This document shows, one piece after another, positions 34,990-47,485 of a DNA stretch of 64,000 nucleotides (its first letter is position 1; each line of letters starts with the position of its first letter). Location of the stretch: NCBI RefSeq assembly GCF_907164915.1, contig NC_061863.1, positions 43,001,382-43,065,381 on the forward strand, written 5' to 3'. Made by a program: the position numbers and the translations under genes. The notes beneath the pieces were generated by a model. That model had not been told where the DNA came from. It saw nothing but the letters and a program-made list of their open reading frames with translations, and ran no database searches. The stretch comes from Impatiens glandulifera. Taxonomy: Eukaryota > Streptophyta > Magnoliopsida > Ericales > Balsaminaceae.

Positions 34990-35070
34990 GTGGAGCTCTA
35001 GGTCTAGGAAAAACAACCCTTGCACATGTCACTGCAAGACATTGTGGATATAGCGTTGTGGAGGTTAGTC
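34990..35070 (+). pseudogene. CTF18: CTF18 Walker A exon, pseudogene fragment
   Basis: The plus strand encodes ILCGALGLGKTTLAHVTARH then CGYSVVEVS. This is the P-loop (GxxGxGKT) of a AAA+ clamp-loader ATPase, and the flanking AHV-A-HCGY-VVE pattern is that of CTF18 rather than RFC1-5. It continues the pseudogene started at 30753, displaced by the LTR element and other insertions. The exon then runs into unrelated sequence. Confidence 0.78.
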
Positions 35071-35269
35071 TGATATATTGCATGAGGTACATGCTCTTCT
35101 TTCTTTGTTTATCATTTTCTTTTAAAACAAAATGATTCAGTGGCCTTCTTTGTTAATTTAGTTATCAAAGCAACTTGAAGTTTATCATCTTATTTGTTTT
35201 TCCCTAAGATACTAAGAGAGTTAAATCCTAAAGGACAAATAATATTCTTCCTTAAGACAAATGTATCAA

Positions 35270-35470
35270 ACCTTTCTTTCTCTTCCTCCATCCTTCTTCT
35301 TCCCATCTCCATCATCTTCTTTCTGTACGATTCCACTCATTGAATTACCCAATCAAGGGTCACCATGTCTTCATCATAGGAAGATCTAGCGGCATTGGCC
35401 TCGAAGTACTGGCCAAACGATCCTCCATAGAAGGGGCGCGAGTCTCCATTCTAAATGAGTTTCTTATAAA
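35270..35470 (+). pseudogene. 3-ketosphinganine reductase (TSC10-like) N-terminal fragment
   Basis: The plus strand encodes a hydrophobic leader (LLLPISIIFFLY), then, after a stop, IKGHHVFIIGRSSGIGLEVL and IEGARVSIL. This is the Rossmann nucleotide-binding start (TGxxxGIG-type) of short-chain dehydrogenases; the HVFI-G-SSGIGL and EGARVSIL wording fits TSC10, the ER enzyme that reduces 3-ketosphinganine in sphingolipid synthesis. Only about 60 codons remain and the tandem repeat array follows. It is a captured or stranded gene fragment. Confidence 0.65.
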
Positions 35471-37110
35471 TTAAATTGTAAATTTTATAAATTGAAATTT
35501 AATTTCTTATAAACTGAAATATAATATCTTATAAATGGAACTGTAATGTCTTATAGACTAAACTGTAACATCATAAATTATATTTCAATGTATAAGAAAT
35601 TACATTTCAGTTTATAAAAAATTACAATTTAGTTTATAAGAAATTAAATTTCAGTTTAAAACATATTGTAATTGAATTTTAAAAAACGTTAATGTTTAGC
35701 GTTAAAGAAATTAAACTTCAATATATAAAACGTTACACCTCAGTTTAAATAACATTAAAGTTCAGTGTATTAGACATTACACTTCAGTGTATTAGACATT
35801 ACACTTCAATATATCAAACATTATATTTTAATATACCAGACATTACATTTTAGTATATCAGACATTATATTTCAGTGTAAAAAAATTACATTACAGTATA
35901 TAAGAATTTAAATTTCAGTTTAAAACACAATTTGGTTGAGTTTTAAAAAATGTTAATATTGTTTAGTGTAAAAGAAATTAGACTTCAATATATAAAACGT
36001 TACAATTTAGTTTAAGTGACATTATAGTTCAGTGTATCATACATTATATACTTCAGTGTATCAAACATTACACTTTCAGTATATCAAACATTACACTTTA
36101 GTATATCAGACATTACATTTATGTATATCATACATTACATTTTAGTGTAAAATAAATTACATTTCAGTATATAAGAATTTAAATTTTAGTTTAAAACATA
36201 ATTTAGTTAAGTTTTAAAAAACGTTAATGTTTAGTGTAAGAGAAATTACACTTTAGTATATAAAACGTTACCCTTCAATTTAAATGACATTATAATTCTG
36301 GATATCAAACATTACACTTCAGTGTATCAGACATTACACTTCAGTATATTAGACATTACATTTATGTATATCACATTATATTTTAGTGTAAAAAAAATTA
36401 CATTTCAGTATATAAGAATTTAAATTTCAGTTTAAAACACAATTTACTTGAGTTTTAAAAAGCGTTAACGTTTAGTGCAAAAAAAATTGCACTTCAGTAT
36501 ATAAAATATTACACTTCAATTTAAATGACATTACAGTTCAGCGTATCATATATTACACTTTAGTGTATCACACTTTAGTGTATCAGACATTACACTTCAG
36601 TGTAAAATAAATTATATTTCAGCATATAAAAATTTAAATTTAAGTTCAAAACACAATTTAGTTGAGTTTTAAAAACCGTTAATATGTAGTGTAAAAGAAA
36701 TTACACTTCAGTGTATAAAACGTTACACTTCAGTTTAAATGACATTACAGTTCATTATATCAGACATTACACTTCAGTATATCAGACATTACATTTTAGT
36801 GTAAAAACTTACATTTCAATATATAAAAATTTAAATTTTAGTTTAAAACACAATTTAGTTGAGTTTTAAAAATATTAGTGTTTAGTGTAAAATAAATTAC
36901 AGTTTAGTATTTAAGATATTACACTTCAGTATATCAAATATTACATTTCAGTTTATCAAATATTATACTTCCGTTAAATGACATTACACTTCAGTATATC
37001 AGATATTACACTTCAAGTTAATAAACATAACATTTTAAGTTAATAAAAATAACATTTCAAGTTAATAAACATAACATTTCAAGTTCATAATTATAACAGT
37101 ATAGGTTCAT
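35471..37110 (+). repeat. Higher-order tandem repeat (about 22-bp units in 200-270-bp blocks)
   Basis: The minor unit is a degenerate 21-23 bp sequence (cagtgtatcagacattacactt type). A larger block marked by tttaaaacacaatttagttg and gttaatgtttagtgtaa recurs at about 35655, 35920, 36190, 36432, 36644 and 36842, so its spacing falls from about 270 to about 200 bp. There is no coding potential. Confidence 0.85.
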
Positions 37111-38239
37111 AATTAATAATGAATTGTATATTTTTATAAACTAAACTACATCAATATTTTATAATAGAAAAGAAGAAAAAGAAAATGATAATAAATGAAA
37201 GAAATTAGTTAATAATACATCGAGAAAGAGATTTATGTGTATTTGAAGCGATTTTAATTGGTCCCATTCGCTCCCTATCATTATTCTTAAAGTTAAATAT
37301 ATGTTTGTACGACAAAATGAGAAGATTTTAGTGAATAAAAAGTGGTAATGTCAAAACTGTTTCATAATTATAGAGATTGTATTTAAGTATATATTTGAAA
37401 ATTGGTTAAGGCTTAATTAAATATTGGTTACTCTTAGGATTTTAGTAGTATTTCCTTGTAATTTGGTTGAGTTTGACAAATTTTTATTTCCTAATCCATT
37501 TGAGTATTATTTTTATTATTATTTTAATTATTTTTGATTCTTGTGTGCAGGAAAATTAAACAATCTTGGTTTATTTAAGTATTTTGTACAATCAAAAGAC
37601 TAATTGAAGCGGGTTTTATATAATTCAATATACACTGAACAAACGATGATGAACTCACATTTTAAATTATTTTATTAAAATGGCTAGACGTCTAAGAATA
37701 CAAATAAAATGTGATTTATTGAAATGAATACATGACAACAAAGTTGTTTGATACTTTAATAGGCTCACATCAAACTTCTTATAAAATGATTTAATTATTA
37801 GTTAACCCTAAAAATCATTTCAATTATAATATTTCTCAACAATATATATTTTAATAAGCTGATAATTATCATAATTTGATAAGGTAAGTGAGTACATAAA
37901 CTATTGATGTAGAATTCTTCACCTATTTTCGTCACCTTTAGTATATAATATATATATATATTTATTTATTTATTTATTGTGAATTCATATAATAATGTCA
38001 CAAATAAATGAATCAAATTAATGTTGACAATAAAAAATATATTATATTTTTTGAGTTAATATCTAAAGTATTTTGTTATTTAATTTGGTGACAAAATTAT
38101 AAAAAAAAAGAAAATTGTGTTGATGCCTAATTTTGGTAGAGAATATAAATGTATTTAATTCATCTTTGGATATAAGGGCTTAAACTCTAAAAAAAATATA
38201 TATATTATTATCGGTTAAACTTTTATATATATATATATA

Positions 38240-38284
<45 letters not shown>

Positions 38285-38539
38285 AATAAATTAATACTTT
38301 ATTAATTTTAAAATAAACAATATATTTTGTCATGGATTCTTTGTCCCTATATATTATATATTTATACAGAACTGATTAGATGAATTTATTTTATTAAAAC
38401 TTATCACAAACACTTTCAGCTCTTATTATCATTAAGTACTTGAACATTCACAAGCATCATAAATTAATAGTCACTTTTTAAAATAATTAATAAAGAACTA
38501 TAAATAAAAATAATATATTTTTTTAATATTTTAACACAC

Positions 38540-38571
<32 letters not shown>

Positions 38572-39240
38572 TAATTCTAGAAAGGCGTGCAATAGATTGT
38601 GTGCATGCACGGGATTTTGTGAGTCTATCTCATTGCTGCCACGAGCATGAGTGTGTCACTCTACTTCCTCTTCCAATTGGTCCCTTCACTTTCAAAAACA
38701 AATGAAAAATCTCACATTCATTTAGTTTAAAAAAAATAAATAAAGAGATTTTCATAAATGATGTTATTAATCCCTTTTTTAAATATTCTTATATTAAAAA
38801 GCAACACTATCTCATTTATTTTAAGGAGTGACAGCCTAATAATGAAAATATTGATCATTATTATAACACTAAATTTTATTATCATTTTGTAAGTGCATAA
38901 TTTATTTTAATTATTACAAACTTGCATCATAAATCAAATTGACTCCTTATAATTATATACTATTACCTCTCTCTATATATATATATATGAAAGTAAGGAA
39001 TACATATATAACTTTTGTGAACATTATAAATTTATTATTAGAAATTCAAAATCAATGTTTTGAGAATAATACAAATTTGTTTAATTGGTTGGTAAGAATA
39101 AGTAGTACTAGATGACATGGCAACCAAGTCATCATACCTCGTGACGCTAACAAGGCACTAGTGCGCCAATTCACCAATTTGCGTCTTATTTTCTAACTTT
39201 AAATCGAATCGGAAAATAAAAATGAGAAGAATAAAAAAAA
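37111..39240. other. AT-rich intergenic sequence
   Basis: No gene is seen. TA runs occur at 37950-37964 and 38220-38277 and an (ATA)n run at 38540-38571. A less AT-rich island at 38580-38700 has no ORF. Confidence 0.5.
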
Positions 39241-39275
39241 AGTAAAATGACTTTTATTGTTAAGGCTAAAAACTC

Positions 39276-39283
39276 TTTAAATA
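39276..39283 (+). promoter_or_regulatory. TATA-like box of the acidic small gene (right copy)
   Basis: tttaaata, 60 bp before the ATG; conserved position in the left copy at 22811-22820. Confidence 0.45.
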
Positions 39284-39335
39284 GGTAGTGGAGATAGAGG
39301 AGATTTTGATATAAATAAAAAAGGTGCTAGCTCAC

Positions 39336-39467
39336 ATGGCTGGTAGTTTGAGGTTTGTTGATGGAGAGCCAATTGAGTATTTTGTTAAGGTTCATCATGA
39401 TGGTGAAGAATTCGAGGGCGACGATGACGACGATGATGATGGAGCTAATATTGCTCCAGCTGCGTAG
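39336..39467 (+). CDS. Small acidic protein, 43 residues, unknown function
   Basis: Paralog of 22633-22758. It starts MAGSLRFVDGEPIEYFVKVH, continues through a Gly-Glu stretch and seven Asp, and ends with a short hydrophobic tail and TAG. About 30 bp before the ATG both intact copies share gatataaataaaa and gtgctagct. The 3' UTR is conserved to AATAAA at 39636-39641. The gene precedes a conserved block, a tRNA-Gln pseudogene and FLIP on the same strand. No known domain is recognised; the acidic run could allow histone or metal binding, but that is only a guess from composition. Protein-level conservation between paralogs is the main reason to list it. Confidence 0.55.
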   Translation: MAGSLRFVDGEPIEYFVKVHHDGEEFEGDDDDDDDGANIAPAA

Positions 39468-39635
39468 TGTTATGGAAACCTACATATATAATTTTCAGTG
39501 AGTTTCTTATGATAATTAACTAATATGATTTTTCTTTCTTATTAAAACATAAGAATTACAAGTATCTTACATACATCTATGTATGTTATAGAAGCTGCTA
39601 TATATATCATGTAAAGCTAATTATAGCTTCATATC

Positions 39636-39641
39636 AATAAA
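39636..39641 (+). promoter_or_regulatory. Poly(A) signal of the acidic small gene
   Basis: AATAAA within tcaataaaact, about 170 bp after the stop. The same tcaataaa element follows the other three copies. Confidence 0.5.
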
Positions 39642-39829
39642 ACTATTTGTTCTACTTGTTGTTGGATTTTGATGTTGTAACACGGTTAAAGTGTAGTTTT
39701 TACTTAAAAAAATAAAAAAATTATTATAAAATTTTGTCCTAAGCTTACACAAACCCTAGCCTAGCCTAGTCTGGTCTCGTTTCAACCTTAAAATTTAGTT
39801 AATGTGATTGTATACCAAACATAGCCTTT

Positions 39830-39935
39830 TCCCTGTGCGGAAATCATGACACACGAAAAATGAAAGCTTTCAACCTCAGGCGTGTTAGTAGGGTCGATGA
39901 ACTCGGTTCAATTGGGTTCGCCTTTATTCTAAGTG
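39830..39935 (+). other. Conserved intergenic block, right copy
   Basis: atcatgacacacgaaaaatg, gaaagctttcaa and gtgttagtagggtcgatga match 22285-22395 (minus) and partly 21066-21190 (minus). No ORF. Confidence 0.5.
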
Positions 39936-40304
39936 TGTAGCTAAGTTTTTTCTTTTGAATAATTATCTTTCTTTTTTGATTGGTTTTTTCATTTTCATAA
40001 TTTGTTGGGTGTTAAGTTGGGATGCATTTTGATTAACTTTAAATTCGAAAAACAAAATTGCAATTTGTCACTTTTACTTAGCGGTTTAACATCATTAACA
40101 TAAATATAAGTTTTTCTAAAATCTTCATTTATTCAAACTAAATAATTGTTTCATCAAGGTGATGCGGTGATTATAGTCCTTTTAATTGTTGTTAACTTAG
40201 ACATTCTGGTTAATATTTGGTTAGAATTGTTTTGAATATTAATATTATTTATGTAAATAAAGAATAAATTTTAATAATTAAATAAAATATTAAGTACACA
40301 AAAT

Positions 40305-40371
40305 AATACTATGAGCGGTTAGGACATTGGACTCTGAATTCAGTAACCCAAATTCAATTCTCGATAGTACC
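40305..40371 (+). pseudogene. tRNA-Gln (CTG) pseudogene
   Basis: gagcggttaggacattgg and ctctgaattcagtaaccc match tRNA-Gln, but the 5' acceptor strand and part of the D arm are lost and the T arm carries substitutions (aaattcaattctcgatag). It lies about 200 bp before the FLIP start codon, as in the left copy. Confidence 0.85.
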
Positions 40372-40572
40372 TAATATTTTAATTTTTAAAAAAACTTATT
40401 GAAAAAGTTTATGGATATATTCACTTATGTTAACAGTTGAAGTGTAGAAATATTATTTTTATTTAAGTGATATAGCCAGAAAAATGGCGGGAAACGGAAG
40501 AAGGAAGATATCAGAGAAAAGGTAAAACGAGAGTAGAGAGTGAGAGAGGCGATTGAGTTGAAGGAGTGAGCA

Positions 40573-43500
40573 ATGGCAGCGACGACGGATACTTTGCAAA
40601 GCCTTCTGCAATCCATCAAATCATCCGAGGTAAGCATTTCTTTTCGTTGAATCATTAACTCAATTTCAATGCTTCGTTGTTTTTTCTTCAAAAATGGTCG
40701 AATATCTTCATTTCTCCTCTATAAGCTAGTTCTTATAGGATGTTATTAGTTCATCTAATGGTAGGCTTAATACGACTTGAAATCAACTGATAGCTCCGTG
40801 GATTTAGGTTAAAATGGTATGTGATGATGTTGATCTATTCCCCAACAGTTAGAATATTAATAGAGATCATTCTCAAGTGGCATTTGATCATGTTATGGTC
40901 CACTTCTATAGCATTCTCAAATTCTATATTGTTTGCTAATGGGTGAGCAACAATATACTTATACAAATAAGAAGTATTAGTGCTGGATATTATTAATAAG
41001 TTTACTTTTCTGAAATTTATATGGATCCATAATGGAAAACTCTCTATAGCTATGTTATGGAATTTAGTTATTTTATTGCATTTGTATACATAGGCAGAAC
41101 TCTCTATAGCTTGATGTTTGAAGGTCTTTGTGCTTGGTTAATCTGCTAATTCTTAGTTGGTGCTTAAATTTTTAATGATTCAGGTTGTTGAAATTCGTAT
41201 CCAGCTACTTAACAAGCTTGGAGAGAGAGAGCTTCTTGGGAAGTCTGAATTAGTTTTGGTTATTGAATATCTAAATGTATCCTACTCCAAATATCCAAAA
41301 CAGTGCAATACATATGTTATAGACTGAAAAAGGCATAGTTTCTTGCATCAACCTGACTGCTATTAGGAGGAATTCGTGCTAAGCACAACAATTATGTTCC
41401 ACTCAAACTTTGACTTGATATAACTCTTATACATGTTAATATCCAAGCCCAGTCATAGAACCAATTGTAGCCTAATCATTGCTTTTAAGAAAACTAAAGA
41501 AATTACTATATTAAAGTCTTATTCGCCATTTGTTTGACTAAATCAGCATTAAAAGTTAGACACTACCGGAACAAGTTAGAAATGAGATGCTAATAGGAAG
41601 GTTAGTATACTTTCACCATTTAGATGCTGTATTCATTTTTGCTGCATTTGCTACTCAATCTCAGTTGTATATGGCGGTGGAAGCATTGCTGTATGGAAGT
41701 AGCTTCAGGTTCTCCATAATCTTGTAATTTTTGTCCGAGAAAGCTCAGAATGTTGCTACAATTATATTGTTACTCTAATGAATTTTGAAGCACCGGGCAT
41801 TAGATGTGCATGGTTTCTTTATTGATGGAAAATGAATATTTATTTTATTAAATCTTAATAACATCAAATTTATCTCATTTTCATATGGAATCTATTCAAG
41901 CTACATATATGTTGTTGCTTGCTTTACCTTAATGCCAGGTTAGATGTTTTGGGAAGACTTCACATGTTTGGACGTTTCCCAATGCATGCTGAACAAGGCT
42001 ATCTTGAACGTGGCTATGAAAAACATAGAATCCAACATATCCGGATGTTTAGGCCATTTTTTCTCGCTTGGGAGCAAGGTACATCTTATCTGACCTGATT
42101 TGTTGTGAGGATGTGCAAGATAAACATTCAAGCTCCTGGGGCTTGATAATTTGTTTCAAATCGCAAATCGTGTATGCAGGCAAGCTCTTGGTGCGGAAAA
42201 CATCTGAAGATGACACTCATGGAAAGTGAAGATTCTCAAGAAGAAGAGCACAGTAATGCCTTCTTTCAGGTGTATGCTTGCTTTCATCCTTGACAAAGCT
42301 AGTTTCTTACTATATATGATTCTTATTGTCTCTCTTATTTAATAGTAGCCCATTTATTCTCGAGACACTTCTTCTGTGGAAATTCATGTATAAATAAGCC
42401 TAGCAATTTGAACAAGAAATTCTAAATTAACTAAGATGTGAGTTTGCTCGAACAAATTGCAGAACATCCTTCTTTCTGCACAAATTTCCAAATTTATTAG
42501 ATTTAAAATATTATGCTTCTTATGCTTTGAGGCAATAGCTTCTAATAAAGGCATTACATCTCTATTGGAACTGCCTATGTTCTTCCATATCATTTTCCAT
42601 GTTCTTTCAAGCCTTTCTTTTTAAAGAGGTCAACTTTTTATTAGAAAAAGAGAGCGTTCAAACATTACAAAGTTGTGAAAAAAACATAGTTTAAATATGT
42701 GAGAACATAAAACATAGACAATTATAGCATAAAATATCAAAATTATAATGGATTTTGACAAACAAAAAGAAACAAGGATAGAAACTTATAAAATCCTTGG
42801 TACCCTGCATCCATGAAGATGAGTACATACTTGCTAGATAATTGTTCACGGTTTACCTAGAACGAAACTAAGTTGTATCCTTAAAAGTCAATAAAACTTA
42901 CCTAGTAGACCAAATGTCTTATATTCGATTCGTGCTTACCACCCCCATGACTAAACCCGGATAAAAAAAGAAAGACATTAAAACTTTAATCGCGCTATTA
43001 AGCATGATATGATGTGATCTTAAGATAACAGGATTCACTGCGAAACGTATGTTTCACATTTACACACGTGAAGTTGATTTTGCAGGCTCAGTCTCATCTT
43101 CTCATCTTCTGTTGTTTATTTGATATTTTTTGAGTGAATATTGTATGTCATGTCTATGTACTTTTTTAGTATTAGTTAATAGTTTTTGATAGAAGGCCTT
43201 CAGTTTGGCAATTATCTTAAGCCATCAAATTTGTTGATAGACTTGAGATTTAATTTGTTGCAGCTACTTCTTGATGTGTTGAACTACTCTGCTGCTGGTT
43301 TTTCTGCTTTATCGAGGTATCCCGTATCAGATGACAACGAGTCTATGGCCTCAGTGGAAAAATTTACTTATGAACAACTGAATCTAACAAAAGACTCAAT
43401 ATTAGAACTGAAGGTATGAAAGTCAAAACCATGAGTATTCTACTTCTAGACTCAATATTAGAACTGGATTTTACCCCGCTTCTTACATTATCAAATTAGA

Positions 43501-46500
43501 TACCCTTTATGTAAGGTTTGAAGCTTTTTGAAGTAGTCATAACTTGTTAGCAAGCTTAATTGTCAAACAATGAGATCAAACTTCCTCCTCCAAGCAATGT
43601 GATAAAAAAGGCAGATAGAAGCTGGACATTATGTTATGCTCTTTATACAAATTGTGAATGAGCCAAAAAATAAAGTGTATACATGGACCGGCCAATGGGC
43701 GACATGTTAGGCAATGTAGAACCATTATGCATATTAATTCTCTACACCATTAACTTTGTCCAACTGATTTTATCAACTCATTGTGCTAGACTTCTCATTC
43801 ATGTGATAGGTTCATCTCAAAGGTAGAAATTTATGAATATTGGAGAGGTGTGTAGGCCATGTGCTAGCCTGTCTACTAATTGTTTTTTTTTGAAGAAAAT
43901 ACCTTTTTCTAAGCATTAAAGTAATTTTCCTGCTAGACATTCCTCAATCACCGGCCATATATTTGAGTTAAAACTTCTGTTATTATATTGTCAGAATGTT
44001 AGAAAGCTTTTCTTTCTTTCAGGTTATCTTTACTTATAAAAAATGTCTTATGTGTGCAATTAACTATGATATTTAAACTGTGGCTTATTTTAATGTATAT
44101 GTTTCTCTTTTGTACTTTTTTTCTGTTTACTGCACATTGAACATCAATTGCGTGCAATAAATATTGGAGAGTTATATTTGTATTTTTTTTCTTTACATCA
44201 CTTGTAAACATGTTCTTCTGTCATTATTGAACAGAAAATTCAAGGTTTTGGTTTGGATCCGCTGAAAGTTGCACAGTCAACACTTGATTCTGTGATAAGG
44301 TTATGCAAGGTGTATTCACATACTGTGAATTGGGATGATGTTAATGCACATACAGAGACATATAAGCTTAAGATAGAAGAGGACAAAATTGCAAACCATG
44401 TTATTAATATAACAAAATGCACAATAGACAAATTATGTGAATTGGGGATTCTTGCAGCAAACAATGGAGGGAACCTTGTTACTCTTCTTAACTGCTCATG
44501 GAAAGGCGTTGTTTCCTTGCTTCAGCAGGGGAAGGGGGCTTTGGCCTTAAAGGTTAATGTTACAGATATTATTCTGAATTTACTAACTCTGGCTAATGAA
44601 TCTTTAAAGAGTGCTTCTGAAACTTGGTCATGTTCGCTTGAAGCAGTTTCTGCAACTGAAGCTAAAAGGATATTCCTACCGGTAAAATTCTACGTAATTA
44701 ATGCCGTCCGCATATTATCCCAATATCCACATCAAGCATTTCTCATATACAAGGAAGTAACACTGTGTGCCCTAATGATCTCTACGTTTCGAATCTCAAT
44801 GAGTAAAGATGACAACCTAAAATGTGCTAGTGAAGTATTGGCAGAAATCTTGGAGCCAACATCATTCCATTTACTCAACTCTTTATTATCTTCATCTCAA
44901 CTGAGACGAGAAGATAAGTGTCAAATTCTGGTTTGGTTATTCAATGATGATAATGATTTGGATTGTATTCTTGAAACTGGCAATAATGTTCAAAGGATTG
45001 GTAAGTTGGATGACATTTTCCTTGTGAAGAGTGATTCCGTACAAAGAACAAAGATTCTGTTGCTTGGTCATGTTTCCTTGTTTATCAATCTTCTTAAAAG
45101 TGCTCCTGATCTGGAAGAAGATACTCAGTTGGATATCACTACAAAGCTCAGATGGCTTTTAAATAGTTTTGCAGATGAAGAAGTGTATTCTAACACTCTT
45201 TCCATGCAAACTATATTTATGTATCGTTCAGATAAGATACCAGAATATCAACCTATGCTCTTTGTTATCCTTCATGCATTAAAAACCTTCATGATTGCCG
45301 TTTCTTCAAGTGTTATTTGGGAAGAAGTGGTATCTTTCCTCCTTGAGAACTTCTTCCATCCTCATTTCCTCTGCCATGAGATTGTTATGGAGCTTTGGTG
45401 CTTTATTATTCGTAATTCCGAGGTTGACCTTGTAAATGATATTATGCACAAACTTTGTTTGCTACTACGTTCTGTTACCTCTTACAAAACAGCTCTTATT
45501 CCTAATTCTTCTGTTAGGAAGATCGCAAGATCTGTATGTGTTCTTCTCAGTTGTGGATCGAAACTGACAGCAGATTATGTCTACAATAACATTACTGGTG
45601 GAGATAATTCTAATTCATTTTCCATTATGTTCACAGCCATGCTCATGGAAGGATTCCCACTTAAATTACTTTCAGATAAGATGCAAAACATTGTCAAACA
45701 AAGAGTCGTAACTGAATATTACCAATTCCTAGAGATGTTTGATGGTATATCATTGAGACATGCTAGTTCAGGAGTGTTTGGTGCACAAGTTTATGCAATG
45801 TCAGCTGTCCTGCAATCCCTGTAAGTAAATAATTTTTACTTACCTATGGTTTTCCTTGAAAATTCAAATGTATGGTTCTCTTATACCTTTGTTGATTAGA
45901 TAAGCATGCTTATCACATTTGAATGTATTGTAGCAGATAGTACGGATTCTGAATTCGTATGCCTGTCTTCCAAAAAGTCCTTACTTTAGGTTTAGGAATA
46001 AAGAGCATATTTGCTTCTGAACTTTTTGAATCCTAATTTTCCCTTTAACTTTTGAAAGGGAAAGATTACATACACACTTATTGTTTTTGTTTCTACTTAT
46101 GTATATGGAAACGGATTCCAATAAAGAACAAAATCAAAAAGTGTTTCCAAATGGAGTACTTTTTAATTTACAGCAAATTAGATACATCCTGCTCTTAATG
46201 TTTCTATCAAAAGTAAAAATTTATATCAATGTTTATTTTCAACAAAAAAATTTTCTTTCTTAAAATCCATTTTCAATGAAAATATTGCAGGCAGGATAAC
46301 TGACAGTTGCTAAAGAAAAACAGTTATTGGTAATCCTATAGGTTAATCCTATTTTCATTAATTTCTCTTGGCCTTTCAACCTTGTTTGATGTAGGATTTG
46401 TTTGAAATAAACACTGGTAAAAGTGGATTGTTTGGGGGTTATTTAGCTTAAATGGCTAATATATTTCCGTTGATGATTTGATTGAGGATGGGATAATGGG

Positions 46501-47485
46501 TTAAATGTATATATGTTAGGTCATGATTATGGGTCAGTAAATCTCCCGCAGGCAGTTAAATAATCGTTTTATTTTGTTTTTTTTCTGCAGCCAGGTTAGT
46601 TTACATGAGAATGACTTGAGCATCTTCAAGTTTCTACATACAATTATTAGTTTGTACAGAAGTTCCTCAGACGATGCAATGAAAGAACAATATCGTAACC
46701 TTCTGAGTGAAACTCTAGTTATCATCTCAAAGATTACAAATCTATATTCATCTAATGGAATAGAAGACTTGATTATGGAGTTAAAAAACCTCTTCATCAC
46801 CATGCCAGCAGAATCAGATACCAGGCTCTACGAATGCAAGCCCAGTCTAGCCGCTTTCATGGCTGGTACTGGTCACGTGGATTTATCCGAAAATGTAAAC
46901 TGCGTAAAGATGTCAGCTCTATCAGAATTGTATCACATGTTATTACGAGAGCGGCACTGGGCATTCACACATTTAGCAATTGTAGGATTTGGATACTTTG
47001 CAGCACGAACTTTGTGCAATCAGTTGTGGAGATTCGTGCCTGAAGATGCTGCACTTTCATTTGATTTGGAGTCCGGAAAGGACGTGAATGAAGAGAGATT
47101 CATGTCGGAATTGAAAGCATTGCTGGAGAAGGAAAGAGCTATTGCGGAAATTTCAGCCAGTTCTGGGCAGCTTTGTATGGTTGCAAAGGAGGGGATGTTG
47201 CTTAAATCGATAACGAAAAAGAATTATAATCTTGTCATTACGGATTTAAGATATGAAAAGATGGAGATTGATGATAGCGAAGAACAGTGTAAAAAGCGGA
47301 GGAAGCTTCCTGATGGAATTAGGAATGGGGTGGAGCTTTTGAAGAATGGGTTGAAAGTTATAGGGGATGGTATCTCTGAGTTGGATCAAAATGTGGAACT
47401 TCATGACAAGTTCTTGGCTCATGTTTCTCGATTAGATGATGCGATTGGTCAGTTAGCAGGTCTAGCTAGTAATAGTAATGGATGA
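40573..47485 (+). CDS. FLIP: FLIP (FIGL1-interacting protein; FIRRM/C1orf112 ortholog), 7 coding exons
   Basis: Exons: 40573-40629, 41184-41276, 41944-42078, 42180-42269, 43264-43413, 44235-45820 and 46591-47485. All introns are GT-AG, phases agree, and the joined frame is 1001 residues with no stop. The protein is an all-helical, armadillo-like DUF4487 family member. Recognised features are the WCFIIRN segment in exon 6, the ELYHMLLRERHWAFTHLAIV block with NQLWRFVPEDAAL in exon 7, and a basic KKRRK before the last helices, in the same order as animal FIRRM. In plants FLIP binds the AAA-ATPase FIGL1 and limits RAD51/DMC1 strand invasion and crossovers. Exon 3 uses the second of two nearby AGs (41938, 41943) because the first puts a TAG in frame. 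It is the intact member of three copies in this window. Confidence 0.8.

Noticed and set aside
35471..37110. CRISPR-like array
   Set aside because: The repeats are degenerate, contiguous and lack distinct spacers; this is eukaryotic satellite-like DNA.
44240..44464. Minus-strand ORF overlapping FLIP exon 6
   Set aside because: Shadow of the coding exon; no domain.
40573..47485. ALF4/Glomulin (aberrant root formation 4) as the identity of the seven-exon gene
   Set aside because: ALF4 is shorter, as I recall it, and its N-terminus is unlike this one. The C-terminal blocks and 1001-residue length fit FLIP/FIRRM better.
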